Origin: Branchiostoma floridae
Lineage: Eukaryota; Chordata; Leptocardii; Amphioxiformes; Branchiostomatidae
Direction: 5' to 3'
DNA: 64,000 nt
NCBI RefSeq assembly: GCF_000003815.2
Contig: NC_049993.1
Location: 10,415,244 to 10,479,243, forward strand
Shown: positions 27,761 through 41,480 of the stretch, in pieces
Layout: the number at the start of each line of letters is the position of its first letter
How positions within the stretch are numbered: position 1 is the first letter of the stretch
Translations under genes and position numbers: made by a program
Notes under the pieces: generated by a model
The model's database searches: none
Told to the model about the DNA's origin: nothing
What the model saw: the letters and a program-made list of their open reading frames with translations, nothing else

Positions 27761-30700
27761 TTCAACAAGTTTATCCGTACTACTTTATGTACCAGCATCA
27801 TGGACCCCGGGATTCACCCATTAACACTGTGTCATGCTACGTCCATAACATTTCATATTACGTCCATAACAGAAACATGTTAATACTTGGTGCGTTTGTC
27901 AGTCTGCCTGTCGGTCTTGTAGGTGTGTCTGTGTGTGAATGTGCCTGTGTATTAGAGTAGACCATCCGGTAACTTATCGTCACCATATCTTTTTGACTTT
28001 GGCCACATGTTATCTCACAATCCATACCTGTTTAGTAAGATTCACATGACACAGAAATATTAGGCAACTTTAGATACAACGATATATCTAACACCATGAA
28101 AAGAATCATATAGGATATAAGCACAACGTCACACACCAAAGAAGACAAAACAACCAACATATACCAGACCGACGTCACAGACTATGTTACCTACGGTCAC
28201 TTGTTGCAATTGAGACTTATTGAGACTTATTATATATATTACAGTTATTGATATCCAAGACAGAGGATTTTCTGGGTATTAAAATATATCTTGTAATGGA
28301 GGATAAACTAGAATACAATTTATATGTATTGAGAAGAAAACCTATAACTTTCTTTCTGTGGGCTAAGAAGGAACGACTGATCTCAACGTCGGCGGATAAA
28401 AACTTGTATATCTGTATTAAGAGTCATCAATCAAACGAAGCAGTACATGATACTTCATGATATGTCTCTTAGACGTAGTTTTCTTGGCCTGTCTCCAGGT
28501 ATTAGAGCCAGTTTGTCACCGTGCTATATCAATTATTTACCAAGTTAAACAACTAACAAATATGCACTACATTGTCTGCAAGTCATAGACGTATAAATCA
28601 GATGATAAGTAAATGTGTAGAGTGTTTAGAAGTTAGACTTATTCATAAATGGCGTCAAAGAGCGAAAAGCGTATCTCATATGGATGGCAACATAAGGTTC
28701 TGTCGAAGGAAATGCACAAAGAAGTTCTTAGAAGTTTCAGATTTTTCTTGGAAATGCTGTATGCAGTGCTGTTATTGCCGTGACGAATCATGTAACTCGA
28801 ATATATACGCTACCTTTCATTACTTAGCATAATATGATTATCAATCTGTTACAACAAACCAATTGCTTGATTACATACGTTTATTACTTTACAAGCCCTG
28901 AACTAACAGTCTGAATTAATGCAACATTATCATCATTGAAACATGAGCGTTCCAGGAAGTTTATTTAATACACACTGCCATCAGCTTTAGACATACAGTG
29001 CATACCTCGTTATCTCAGATACATTCTGACATTGATGTTGAACTTGACTGACTCGTGCATCACGCGCCTCAACCAGGAATCATTTTCTTGATTACCCTTT
29101 GGAATGGAAGGAATTACCCGTTGCGCACAGGCCAACCACATACAATCTTCTCGCAGCGTAACAAATGTAACTCATTCATACAGAACAGGAGAAATAGCAG
29201 TCCCATTTAAATGCTCCCCTGCAGTTTGAACCGTTCAATTCCGGCGATGCGATAAGATATATTACTCAGATGACGAATTGCTAAGTAACACCAAACTGCG
29301 GCCCATATCGACTCTTGTTAATTAGATTTATCAGTTTGACATCTACTGGTTTGCTTTCTAATAAAAAGCCGTCAGCCCTACGGCTGTTTTCAGCCTCTCT
29401 TCACTTCTTGTCGGCAATTATTCGGCGAAGAAAAGGTTACCTGTCAGAAATTATACCTTGTATGTTAATTATACCTCGGATGTTAAAAGGAGGCAAACTT
29501 TAAGGCAAACTCACCAAATTCAATGCGAAAGATTTCTGCACAATATCGAATTACGGAAAATTGTAGCTCACTCATCATAATTTTTTTATGCAGTTCTCAC
29601 AAAGGAAATAAGCAAATGGCACTGTAATAAAATCATTTCCACGCTGCCCTACGTACTTTTTTGCCAAACACATCACGAAATGACTTCTCTCAACACAGAT
29701 TATCTTTCAAGTTAGGATCACGATCTACATTCTATGCATTGAGTACGAAATTTGTCAACCCAATCTAGCAGTATTGCACGATAGTGATCACTTAGCATTG
29801 AAAAACCTCAAATGTTCAGACTCAATGATAGGACTTAGTGTTGTTCTCTTGAACGTGAAATAGAGCTTGCCCTCAACCTTACCATTTGATGTAGAAATGA
29901 CAGCTGAGTGAGTTCAATTTTATTACATTAAGATCCAATTTGTCAAGGCAATCGGCTTTTATCGCATTTAGCTCACCAGAGAGAATATCATCAGTCGCTT
30001 GTAACTGACGTCGATAACTTGATTGCCAGTGGGAAACATAAATACAATAGGGTTGACTCTTCAAGTGCTTCTTTGATTCTGTGAAAAATTACTTTCCTTC
30101 CGGATGTTCTAAGATCAAACCAAAGATATGGTTAGTTTATGCGACTTAAGTTTTGAAAACGGAAGCAACTTTGCTGTATTTGTCTTCAGATTGTTAGAAT
30201 GATCGGAAATGTGTCAAAATACCCTATTCTTTCCAATATTCCCATCTTTCAGTCATGTAGTTTGATGGCACTATCTCCTTCATTGACCTGGATTCACAGA
30301 GCCGTCGTTCTTTTCTGGGGTCGTCGGCTCGGTCATTCCATAGACTTACTTTTGTGGCTATGAACTGCTAGGTCTCGCCCTACTATTCTGCATGGGGTTT
30401 TATACATGAAGTATCATCAATACAATACAATTGACTAGGTGTGACTCGCGCATATAAGGCTTTAATCGGCTGTGCCCTGTTCATGACTAAGATATCTCAT
30501 GGGACGTTCTTTGTGAAGCTACACGGTACCAACATTATGTACACCAGGGTGGAAAATTCCATGTTGGCATAACTGTTAACTTTTCACAATGTATGTAATG
30601 GAGTATATGTGGACGTGTAGTGTGATTAGATGGGTAAAATGTGAAATGCATATGTTAATCTTGAACTACTTAATGCCTTATCCCGATTGACCTTGAAACT

Positions 30701-31596
30701 CATAGTACCACACTGATTGTTTTAGTGACTGGTGTTCATTTTCTTTATTATCATTGTCTCAAAACACAGATATATTTTCTTGGTGTAAGAATTGATCATC
30801 CGCAGTAAATTCAGCGGACTGTAACATCAGAAGGGTGCACAGTGAAGGAGAAATTGAAGTTGACATAAAAAATCATATCCCATTAGATCACTATGGTCTT
30901 ATTTCAGAAGGTTTATTAGATAAAGTGATGGTCTGTGATTAATGAAGCCTACGTGTATATACTTATAATTGAGATTTATCCGGCAGAGCAGAGGCCTGTT
31001 GTGCACAAGATATGGAAGACCTGTCATGAATACAAAGATAAAGCAATTTACTCTACGGAATACACTCCGTGACCTCTCTACTGTTAAAGGGAACAGTCTA
31101 ATTGTATAAGGTCATCTAAAGGGCAATAAGCCGTCATAGGTGATTATACAATTTCGGTAGAAGCGGGTTTTCTTCAATGTTTGGCTCTTGGATGAGTAGC
31201 AAGATGTATGTGATACCGTAACTTTAAAAGAAACGAGTTTTGTTGTGAACAAGCTGCAATGTAGGTCCTTATCTTGCAGTCCTGCTTGCGTACCTGTCCA
31301 AATATACTTTCATTTGTGCCATTATGCAACGATTCTTGTGAGAATGTGGATAAAAATGCGCCACTGAAGTATGGCAACAATACTACAAAGTATAAAGAAT
31401 AAATGTTATATAAGTCACTGGCAATTTTTCTTTAGAATTCCCTTTCCTCGTACTATCTTTGCTAGATGTTGCTACATTACACCTTTATCATACATTTTCT
31501 ATTCCCCTCATGTTTCTTCCTCTTTGTAGATCCTTCATTACTTTGGTGTTAAACAAGAAATCTGTAGCTACACAGTTTTAAAATCCTGCTCTACTG
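27761..31596. other. non-coding stretch, no gene recognised
   Basis: Only short open frames. The frame at 28572-28832 (+) is cysteine-rich near its end but has no recognisable fold. Nothing else found. Confidence 0.45.
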
Positions 31597-31880
31597 GATA
31601 TCCCTGGTGGTCCCCAGGGATGTCAACATTGTTAGCGGTAGTTGGGAACTAAAATGCAACAATTACATATGAGCGTATTTTACTCGTTAAGTTATATTTA
31701 ACGTTACACATGTACTGTTTTCATTTCTCAATTCCCTGGGTATCCCTGGTGGTCTCCATGGATGTCAACATTGTTAGAGGTAGCTGGGAACTCAAATGCA
31801 ACTATCACAAATACAAACACATGAGCATATCTTGCTCATGAAAAAATAAAAACGTGACACTTGTATTTTTTCTATTTACC
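31597..31880. repeat. tandem duplication, two copies of about 142 bp
   Basis: The segment beginning tatccctggtggt at 31599 recurs at 31741. The landmarks ggatgtcaacattgttag and gcaact/gcaaca keep the same spacing in both copies, with moderate divergence. Confidence 0.85.
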
Positions 31881-31928
31881 TATTCCTATTTCATATCGGC
31901 CCTTGTCACAGACATATGGCACTACTTA

Positions 31929-32179
31929 AAGGTGGTATCTCGCTGCACTTGGGGCACCAGTGCGGCACTGCGGAGTTCGAAAACTAGTTAATGAATTTCA
32001 GAGATAAAGAACAAATTTTCTTACGTATTGGGTACTTTGTTGTCTTGTAAGTCATACTTTTACGTATAACGCAATATCTAAATCATTAAAAAAAATCGGC
32101 GAAAATAACACAACAGTGCCGCAGTGAACGAACCCTGCAGTGCCGCACCGGTACCCCAAGTGCAGTGAGATACCACCTT
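31929..32179. mobile_element. 251-bp MITE with about 50-bp terminal inverted repeats (family 1, copy 1)
   Basis: The left end AAGGTGGTATCTCGCTGCAC continues through TTGGGGCACC and TGCGGCACTGC. The right end is its inverted counterpart (…gtgcagtgagataccacctt) with about six mismatches over 52 bp. It is flanked on both sides by TA (31927-31928 and 32180-32181), a target-site duplication typical of Tc1/mariner-group elements. It has no coding capacity. Related copies lie at 41481 and 52250 in the same orientation. Confidence 0.9.
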
Positions 32180-32181
32180 TA

Positions 32182-33382
32182 CTGATGAGGGTTACTGATG
32201 CCCATAGCCTTACCAACCATGAGACAACACACATCATAGTAAAAGAGCACACACGAACACCTGGGTAATCATGACAAACATCAGCGTTGCTGTAAGTACC
32301 AATTAAACTAAACACAAAGCTAACGTTGTACCATAAACACAGCCTTGCATGCATCAACCTTTTATGGTTTTATAGTCTGCGTCATCAAGAAGTCGTCTAA
32401 ATGTCAAAGGTGGTCATGAGTCGGATTCTTAAGAACTAGACCTTTAGCGGTTTCCGGGAAAATTATCGATTGTACTCTCTTAATAGGTAGATGCCGTGGC
32501 TATAGTGCTTTCAAAGAAATATCAACTCGACATATATGTAGGTAATGTTTGAAGACTCATCATGAGCGCGAACATAAAGAGAACATGGGTGCATATAATT
32601 ATAAGCACCTCTCAACAACTAGTAGGAAATGGCGAGTGTTGAAGAATTTCGAAGGTTATCCACAATCCTTTACGAGTATATCAGCTACTTGAGGATCTCG
32701 AGCAAAGAACAAAAGTTTTATGGGTCGACATATCAAAGTTACAGGCGATGTGAGCATTGAAGTAAGAAATTTTGCAAGTGAAATAGCCATTTACAATCCT
32801 TTTACATACCTTTCTTAAACTGCTGATGTCCTGATAAGTTACCCGTCAACTTGGCAAAATAGATTGTAATTACCTGTATTTACCGGAGTCGTCCCATGTA
32901 ACACTGTGTTTTCAAGCATCGTGTTATTTGCGCCAAATCAACACTTAAACACCTGTTTTTTTCTGTTGCTTTAAACAATCTCCCAGGATCGTTACCGTAT
33001 AACGGAAAGGCTGTTTCGGTAGGGCAGAAGATTTATAACGACAGGATGTCGCGGATGTGGCCAATTAAGATCAGCAGAAGTGCCACCGCAGATCGCTCGA
33101 CAGGCGGCGCTTTCAGGAACAGGTTCCGCTGCTCTACCGCATCAATCTTTATTCATTACTCCTGTCCGCCGCGTCTCATCCGTCCTCCGCAAGTCTCATT
33201 TGCGGCGCCAACGATCGCTGTTTCTCAACTCCTGACGCAGGCCTTTTGTTCCTTATCTGAACTTCATACGACCATTCTTAATCTGCGGAACTATGATGTG
33301 TGCATTGACTTGATATGATTCTGAACGTAACTTCAACATAGCTATATAGGTGGGGAGGATTTTTCTTGGGAGTCCTATCGTC
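32182..33382. other. probable promoter/5' UTR region of the second receptor exon
   Basis: From about 33040 the sequence becomes richer in G and C up to the receptor start at 33383. This fits a 5' untranslated or promoter region, but no TATA box or transcription start can be fixed. No other gene is seen. Confidence 0.35.
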
Positions 33383-33784
33383 ATGGGGAGCCCAACACGC
33401 GCTGTTCTACTGCTTGCGGCAACATGTTTAGCAAGCGTTTATTGTTGTGATGCCTTCCTCCATCAACGAAGTAGACGGTCCAGAGGACGGTACCTGGTTC
33501 GCGTTGGAATACTTTTCGACGAAAGAACGGACAAACTGAAAGCAGCCGCGGGAAAAGTCAGCAACTCGACGGCATTCCAGATCGAAGCTGTAACCTTGTC
33601 TGACGGCCTGGACCCCGTGAGCACGGCTGAGGGGTTCTGTGCGGCGCAGAAGGACGGCAGGGTGCAGGCGGTCCTCTCCGGCCAGATTGACAAACCTGGC
33701 GGGTCCGAAGTCCTGAGTACGGCCATCGGGATCCCCGTCATACAGCTGGGGATTTCTAGGCAGCAGCAAGGCGACGATACGCAG
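33383..33784 (+). CDS. first coding exon of an ionotropic glutamate receptor-like / ANF-receptor domain protein (partial gene)
   Basis: A 134-codon exon. I chose the second in-frame Met (33383) because it starts a good signal peptide: MGSPTRAVLL, a hydrophobic core to about residue 20, and likely cleavage near CCDA (residues 21-24). A basic linker (QRSRRSRGR) follows, then the ligand-binding-domain start YLVRVGILFDE (37-47), a helix 'EGFCAA' around 83-88, strand VQAVLSGQ (94-101), and IGIPVIQLG (115-123). This is the first lobe of the extracellular amino-terminal domain of glutamate-receptor-type channels. The exon ends in phase 0 at ...ACGCAG with a weak donor, gtttgc. The Met at 33350 gives an 11-residue extension and is less likely. 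It is paralogous to the exon at 7518 in length, segment order and donor phase. No later exons were recognised. Confidence 0.7.
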
Positions 33785-36700
33785 GTTTGCCTGCTTTTAG
33801 AGCTTTTCAAATGTCACCCCTTTGCAATGATATTTTCAAAATTGTCCAGAAGTGTTCTTAGTGTTTGTGTGTCTGATGGTGTTATTTGTCTGATAGTGTT
33901 ATTTGTTTGTTATTTTTTGAGACCAGTTTTACTCCGTGGCTTGCGGACATGTTGACATATAAGCGCCTAACGATGTACAATCATCGTTATTTATTAATGG
34001 TGACTATAACGGTTTATATAACATTTGGAGTTGCAGGTAAGAATTTGCCAGCAGTACCAATCGCTACCAGCGCATTCCATGTATATAAAAATGCACCAAC
34101 CTCTTGGCGTACATGCAGGCCATGCACAGCGTCTTTACCATGCATCTAAATGGGTGTATCTTCTTTTCAGAAGAGATGATTGTTATTGTTATTTCAAATG
34201 AGTTAGATATGTCTTTGAATTAACTGTGGAAGGCGTGCGTCACTCGGAATATTCCTGCCCACCTTGTAGGTCATGGTGAGTGGATGTCAATGGCTTTTGT
34301 TGCATCTTACTGCAACATCAAGCGAGCGACAGAAACCCTTTTTAGGAGCGGCTAGAGAAGAATGAGGTCTTCTGCTCTGCTGCTCTGCAAGAGCTTTTGC
34401 GATAGATCCTATACGTACTCCATGTTTAGAATTCAGCGAGTTCCAAGGAAGTGGCAGCCATGCATCAGCTAAGAGGCTCATGCATTGGTAAGCTTCTTTA
34501 CCAGAAGTGTCAGCCCGGAATCTATGCACCGATGTGGATAAGATGGTGCAATCTTTGGGATTCTTGAATCAAAATCCTCACTTTTTGTTGTTATTGAATG
34601 TATGTACCTTCAATATTGTTGCACCAATTATTCAGAACCATCCGAGCTGCCTGTCCGGAACTTCGCCCGTGTTACTCTGTGTGGGAACTTGGTTTGGTGG
34701 CGCATATCGATTTTCTGGATATCAAGACGGCTTGGATGGTTAAGGGTAGAACTGCAATTATCACTGTTCCATGGAAAGCCCTGTGGTTCTAAAAACCACT
34801 TCATTTATTCTTTTAGATAATATCAACTTTGAAATGCTTTTCATAACACAGCCTTGGCGTGAGACAGACAAACGGTCGAGTTAAGTGCCATGGTCCGACA
34901 TCAACAAAACCGCAAGCGTCCATAACCGTTCAATGCATATAGATTCGTACTATGATCTAAACATTCATCTCTGACTCTGGGATTAGTTTTCTCCAGCATT
35001 AAGGCTATAAAAGCAAATAACCGTTACAATAGATGTAGTATTCCAGGTATCTTACGCCTGATCGATTGTAAATTTCAATTTTCTACGTCTATTACTACAA
35101 CAAATTCTCCTGTTTCAATTTGCCAGAAACCATCCATCCAGATGGGAACACTCTATCTTTAGATAGCATTTGCGCGCACAGTGCCATTGGAAGCACCAGT
35201 TCAAATTAATTTTCAAAATTTTACCTTTCGAGCATTCATTGAAGAACGCAAATACATTTAACACTTAGAATTAAAAGTAAGTGTGTTGAAACCTATCGTC
35301 TTTTACTTTGTTTGTGCGCGGGAATTCAATGAAAATTTTGTTTCTGTATGTCATCACAACTGAATATTATTTCAGATATATACAACAGTGAGGAGATGAT
35401 TCGTGCACGTGCATTTTACAGAACAAAATTGTAAGAAGTGCCAGAATGTAGACGCAAGCTGTCACACAGTTTTCTAATAAGACAAGATGAACAAAAAGAA
35501 ATTCTATACCTGTACGACGTATCATGTTGTAGTTATAAGGAAACCGATCCTTGTAGTAGGATTGACCTGGAGTTGGAATTGCAGCGATACTTGTAAGAGG
35601 ACACTTTTGATAATGTACTACTTTAATGACATTCCGGAAACACATCTTGTCTAAGGTGAAACATAGCTACCTTGATGCATTAAGTCATTTCAATTGGCGA
35701 AAAACAATCGATGCTTAGCAAAAGCAATGAAAGGTGCTACTGTGGTACACGTACAATATTTCTATAACTAGAAAGTATTTATGATAAACAAGAAGACAAG
35801 AAATATAAAACTCGAGGCGTTAAACAACGGGACATGTTTCCTTAGCGTCTCAAACAATAAGTCTTTGATTGTAACGTCCGGTAGAGAAGCATGTAATGGA
35901 GAGTGTTGTGTTGAGAGGTGTTCTAATCCGTTCTCTTTACTATGTTTTTGGAATCAGACCAACTCGCACGTTTAGGGCAGACTATTTGCCCATCACGTGA
36001 GTTAGGCATGTTTTTTGCTATTGCCTTACAGTGCAGAGGGGCATTCACCTTTCCCAGTGCGCACGCTGTTGTTTAAACCACTTCCATGCACAGTCACGAC
36101 TCACTAATACCCAATTAAACTGGGATGATGACTACAATACAGTTTGTCAATTATCTTCCAATCCAAGACGTCTATCTTGGAATATCTGAGTACAGCATTT
36201 GAATATTGGCATAATATACCATGGAACATATTGCATGCATCCGTCAATGGCTACAATCGATAAATTGGGTGTGTATTACTGAAACAAACACCTATCTTTA
36301 TCATCTGGCATTGACTGTTATTGTTCAGTCATATTCAATGTTTTCATTCTTTTAACATTTTCTTAAAAGACTCGTTTGACACATAACGCACTGGAAATAA
36401 TGCCTCATCATTTTCTAAAAGGCAAATCGTGCATACTTTAGCAGTACGTCGTGATCATACTCTTCACTTAGTTTCGGTCTTCGAACCGTACTTCGTGCAT
36501 TGAAAGACAACAACCCCGAAGTTTATATAAGCAGTGAAAACCCTGGGTATACATGAGCCGGCTTATTTTAGCATAGGGATTTCCACTTCAATAAAGTACG
36601 CAGTTGTTATCTCTACCGAGCAGCTCTGAGATCTCCTGTCTACCTGCAGACGCCTGCATCTTCTACAAGCTATAGCTTATTAGCAGATGAAATTTGTGTG

Positions 36701-39181
36701 GAGAGCTGTACTGATCAAGATAAAAAAAATATTGTAAAGGCTTATGAATCGATCTCCTGCTGGGATTTACTAATATCATAGATAGTGATCACAGTTTCCT
36801 GTTTACTCAATATTCTTTCCTTATTGATGGATGTTCATTGTAGGAATAGTGTATTGTCATCGTTGTGAAGCTCAGTCATTTATCAAGCGTGTTGGCAATT
36901 AATATCCACATTTACGTCAAGGAAGAGAAAGGAAGTGCTCTATTAAACCGAAACAAAGTGTGAACCAGCTCAAGAAAATACGGTCACACTTTTGGAGGGT
37001 TAAGGCTTTCATTTGCCAGCTCGTGGTCGAGTCAGTGATGTAAACGCTATTTCACATTGCGAACAATCCCGGGTACGTCTGGGGTGATGTAATCTAAAGA
37101 ATCCCTTCCAAGAAAGGGCACAGTTACCCCCAGATATGACTTTTACAGGCCATGGACCTTATTCCTGACGCCTGCAGTACTTATCGCCCTGACCGGGACG
37201 ACCGGGAGACATCGAACCGAAGAGCGTCATCATTTGGGATGCCGCGACCTTTGTTTGCTCCGAGTCATTATGCAGTGATGAAGCTATGTTCTCCGGGACT
37301 CCATCTGTGGGTCTCACATGAACACGGTTAAACGGTTCACATGAGCATCGGCAATGTGATTGCCGTCTATTTTTTAACACAAATAATGGCAAAAGTTATC
37401 ATTTCGATTGCGGATGCGGATTTTTCCTGCTCATTTTACGTGTGATGATTGCAATAGAATTGTAGTTGTAACCGTAGGGGTACAAGCAGTTAATTTTCAA
37501 GGTAAGAATTCTCTTTCGGAGGAACTAACTGTGAATCTTGATCAAAGAGTTTCAAAATATCCCCCCTGCTGTTCACAACATTCCAAAAGCCTTTCAAGTT
37601 TCAAGCATACAACACGGCTCTTATCAGTGATCGTATTTAGAGAGGGAAGCTTCTCAACCGTTTCACCTCTCTGTAGCGTTATCGTACCCCGTTGCCCGTC
37701 TCTTACTTTAGTGGTATTAGTGGCTGCAACATCCTCCTTGCTTTGTGTTCGCAATATCCAATTAGCTACAAAACTGCAAAGAAAACTCGGGGATTTCCTC
37801 CTGAGCCATTAGAGGGTTGCCTATAGGTGCATGAGATGGCGCCTAATAGCAGCGAGGCTTTTGAAGGCTTACATGGATGTGAGAAGTGTTGAAAGATGTC
37901 AATGGAAGGATCAGCACCGTTCCCGAGTGCTCCTAACCATCTCTGGCAGCTTATTATCCCCTTTCAGTAGCTGTCTAAATGTTTAACACGTATTTGCCAC
38001 GAATGAAGAGTTTTCGTCATGAATATGAGAGGAAAACATCTTTTCACTTGAAAACACCAGCGAGCTGTGTAACTTAGCGCTATGCGGTGATCACGTGTGT
38101 ACGCATTCCCCATTGACGTGCATGTTTTATATTCTCTCATAAAATACTATACCCAACACTTATGTACAGTGGTCGCTCAATAACTGAAGCACATTTCCTT
38201 ACATAAGTCCATGACACAAGAATCAATGGTATTCACCGTACCACGTAACATTGTTAATCATTTATGCTACAACACTAGTGTGAATGTCTTTCAAGCGATA
38301 AAGCTAGATTGTTTAGCCTCTCTCATCCCGAAAATTACATAGCCCTAGGTTCATATTCTTCTCATTGATATTCTCATATATTTACGCGCCTTGTTGAATC
38401 AAACAGATTCCAGTCAACGTCTGGGCGTCGTTTACTTGCATGAGACTAGAATTACTCGGTCGTTAGTGATATTGAAGGACGTCAGCACTTGTTTAACGAT
38501 TCATGTAGAGTATAGAATATGTGCCTAGTTCGCAGACCATGCAATGGCAGAGCGTACCAGGATTTCGCAGAGAGCACTGTGTCTCTAAGATACGTTTTCA
38601 AGTGCTCGTCTGTTTTGATATGTCTTTAAGGATCACTTTGCCGCTGAAGTGGTGAGTAGTAGAAGGGCTTTAGAAACAATACACCGTGGTACCGCAGTGC
38701 ACAAATCCCGGCGAATCAGGAGAATGTGAGATAGACTGTGGGTTGAATATTAAAGAGGCAATCTGAGCTGAGCGCGATTTCTTTGTCTGGCTAAACGTGT
38801 CCTATCTATCACGCGAATATAGCGGAGCACGTAGGGATGACTCGAGCAATTCGTCTGGAAGCTCTGAATGATCAAAACTAGGTAGAATTTGCACGTAAAG
38901 AATTAATAAACCACAACAAGCCTTGACAGTTGAAATATGGTTGGACTGATAAGGTCGGCAGCTGTGGAAATTACAAAGACAACAATCAGTACAAGTTTCA
39001 CAGAACCATATCAAGGCAATAATATAAATCAAAGGGACTATCGTATTGTTGCATAGCGATTGCTGATAGCCTACACTGGTAGAGAACCGCCCATTCGTCT
39101 ATGCCAAGGAATATTACAATCGACAAGGGTGCAATTGGAATGTTTTACTTCCTGAAACGTGGGATAGATCTTTGCGACATA
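33785..39181. other. non-coding stretch, probably intron of the receptor gene
   Basis: No further receptor exon was recognised. A TATA-like element (tatataagcag, about 36524-36534, +) is followed at 70 bp by caataaag and no obvious gene. Open frames at 34287-34529 (-) and 37408-37812 (+) have protein-like runs but no recognisable domain. Confidence 0.4.
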
Positions 39182-39759
39182 CGAGGGGCGTGCAATTAGT
39201 AATGGTCCTGACCCATTTCCCATAGCAGGAGATTAATGAAACTTGGCACAGTTATTAGTCTTTCTCTTCATAGGAATCACCCAGAGTTATGCATTTCTCC
39301 CATCGTTTGATGCAGCTCTGGACACCGATTTTGTAGGACACCCCAGGTTGGTCCTCCAACTGATGCCTCATCAATGGCACAAGAGGGACGACCAGGTCTG
39401 GGAGCTGTTTCCACAGACTTCCAGCCACGTTTGAATTCAGGATGCCAGCGTTTTACAAGGTCATATGATGGGGCATCATCACCATAAGTTTCATTTATTT
39501 CATCAAAAGTCTTCTTTGGTGTGCGTCCTTTCAAATACAAAAACCGGATCACTGCGCGACACTCAACTGGTTCCATTTCACACCTGGTCCATTTCGCACC
39601 TGACTAAGTTCAAACACCAGTAAATCAGAAACCACAATTAGTTCAGAGCTGTCTTTTGCAACATAACCCATAGAGATATGAATTATTACACATACAAAAT
39701 TTCATTTAGATCAGACAACTGGAAGTGGGTCAGGACCATTACTTATTGCACGCCCCTCG
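39182..39759 (-). mobile_element. internally deleted mariner element (578 bp)
   Basis: The ends are inverted repeats of about 39 bp that start CGAGGGGCGTGCAAT and run on through GTAATGGTCCTGACCCA, with only a few mismatches. TA flanks both sides (39180-39181 and 39760-39761), the mariner target-site duplication. Inside, on the minus strand, are the start and the end of a mariner transposase but nothing of the catalytic middle. A complete mariner is about 1.3 kb, so more than half is missing. Confidence 0.93.
39255..39576 (-). pseudogene. mariner transposase, catalytic domain deleted
   Basis: The frame from the ATG at 39576 reads MEPVECRAVIRFLYLKGRTP, then a DDAPSYDLVKRW helix and APRPGRPS. 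This is the mariner N-terminal helix-turn-helix region that binds the inverted repeats. After about residue 70 the frame changes register. In another minus frame the sequence at 39255-39330 reads QSCIKRWEKCITLG... and ends in TAA, which resembles the mariner C-terminus. The DD34D catalytic core between them is absent. It cannot transpose itself, but it could still bind mariner ends and retains both of its own. Confidence 0.85.
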
Positions 39760-41480
39760 TAGCCCCCCTGTCTGGGCTTCCACTAGTATGCAATGGATTT
39801 AAGTACTACCTGGGTCTTTTCCGTTGTGGGATTGCATCTTATTCTAGGGCTTTGCTTGCTGGACAATGTACATTCTTTAGATAGAATGGTGGTATCTATT
39901 TCAGCAACGAACTGTACCAAGAAGTCACTTCATACATGTATAGACTAACAATAGGTAGATTGTGTTGCAGTTTTCAAGGAGACCACCTGGTCGTTATATA
40001 ACACGCCTGAGCGCTCTTTGGCCTGCTTTTAAAGTTTCTATCACGAACATTTGATAGTTTATAATCTTCGCGAGGTCCCTTGCTTGATAATTACATTTTT
40101 GTCCCGGAAACTATACTTATGAGCACTATGGAAGCCCCCTCTAAACGGAGTTTCCTAACATTATTGGTCTTCAATTTAAAGCATGTTAAGGCAATAACTT
40201 CAGTCCCTTTATCCCACAGTAATTGATTACAGCATAACATGTTGTATAATAAAAGCCACTGAGGAGTATTTTGGAAAGACACTGGCGGGATTGCTCTTGC
40301 TTTTACCGCATATGAAACGTTGTGTGAATGTAATTAGAACTGAAAAAGCAGTAATTTTAATTCCATTCCTAATCCCCCCTATACTCGTAGTCAGACGCTA
40401 CATTGTAATGACCATGTAAAAATATGGACAAGGGAAATCAGCTGCTTGGTCCATTTCATCCCTGCAAATTAAGAAACTTTAAAACAGGCCTTTTTATGGC
40501 AATTCTCTCAAGGATGATTGCCTAGAGATAGGAGCCTTAAAATGTCATTACTACAAGCCAGCTATGGTGAAGTGTAGAAGGAAAATATTCCGCCCAGCAC
40601 TATCGTCCTGACCACCCTGTGCATATCATGAATGCATTCCGTTAGCGATAAGGCTAACGTGGTATGTAAAGTCACTGCAAGAAACTTTAGGCGAACAGCG
40701 TCAATCTTTGTTGAAAGAAATGTTAGCCAATGATCATTATCTTCCACAACGTGATGTTACTATCAGGGGGACTGTAGGTAGATGCAGTAGTTAATCCACT
40801 GGGCATTATTAGAAAGAATAGAACTAGAATGCCGTTTGGCTGGATAGGATCTATTTAAATTATTTGACTTAAAAACAGTAACGGGTTGTTCATTAGCTGG
40901 ATGCATACAAGCGAATTAGAAAACGATGTTCTTTCACAAAACATAATGCATTTGGGACAAGACACTGTCTGATTGGAATATATTAGTATCTAGTCACAAA
41001 ACCAATTCTATTCAGTTCAAGACAACAGTCATATAACAGTTTGTGCTCTGCTCCATATTTTACTAATTTTCTTTATTTCGGAAGCTTTGCTTTACTTGAC
41101 TGTTCGTCTGCTAAGTCAAACTTTAAAGATAACTCCACGAAGCTGGACATAAGGATCAGATTTATTACCACGTTTGTCAAATGTTACAATGATATAGCTC
41201 CTGTTAACAACAAATCAGATTTCATAAATGCAGAATTGAAAAAGAACCTGTAAATGTAGAAAGAATTTCTTCAGCCTATATGAAACAGGATATTACATAA
41301 TAAATTGCATTATAAAAGCTTCAATTAATCAAGCTATCTTATACCTGATCGTATTTCATTTCCCCTTAATACCAGTGAAAGAATTCCATCGTTACCTGCC
41401 TAATTAAGCTAATCTAACACTAATCCAGACTATGTCTATAAGCATTAATCAGGCGCCATCATCCATACATTCGATGAGTA
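39760..41480. other. non-coding stretch, no gene recognised
   Basis: Only short open frames without recognisable domains. Confidence 0.45.

Noticed and set aside
28572-28832. Cysteine-rich open frame that might encode a small secreted peptide
   Set aside because: No signal peptide, no recognisable cysteine spacing, and the codon use looks random.
34287-34529. 80-codon frame (-) with protein-like composition
   Set aside because: No recognised domain and no convincing splice sites; could be an old relic but cannot be supported.
37408-37812. 134-codon frame (+)
   Set aside because: The opposite strand is open over half of it and no domain is recognised.
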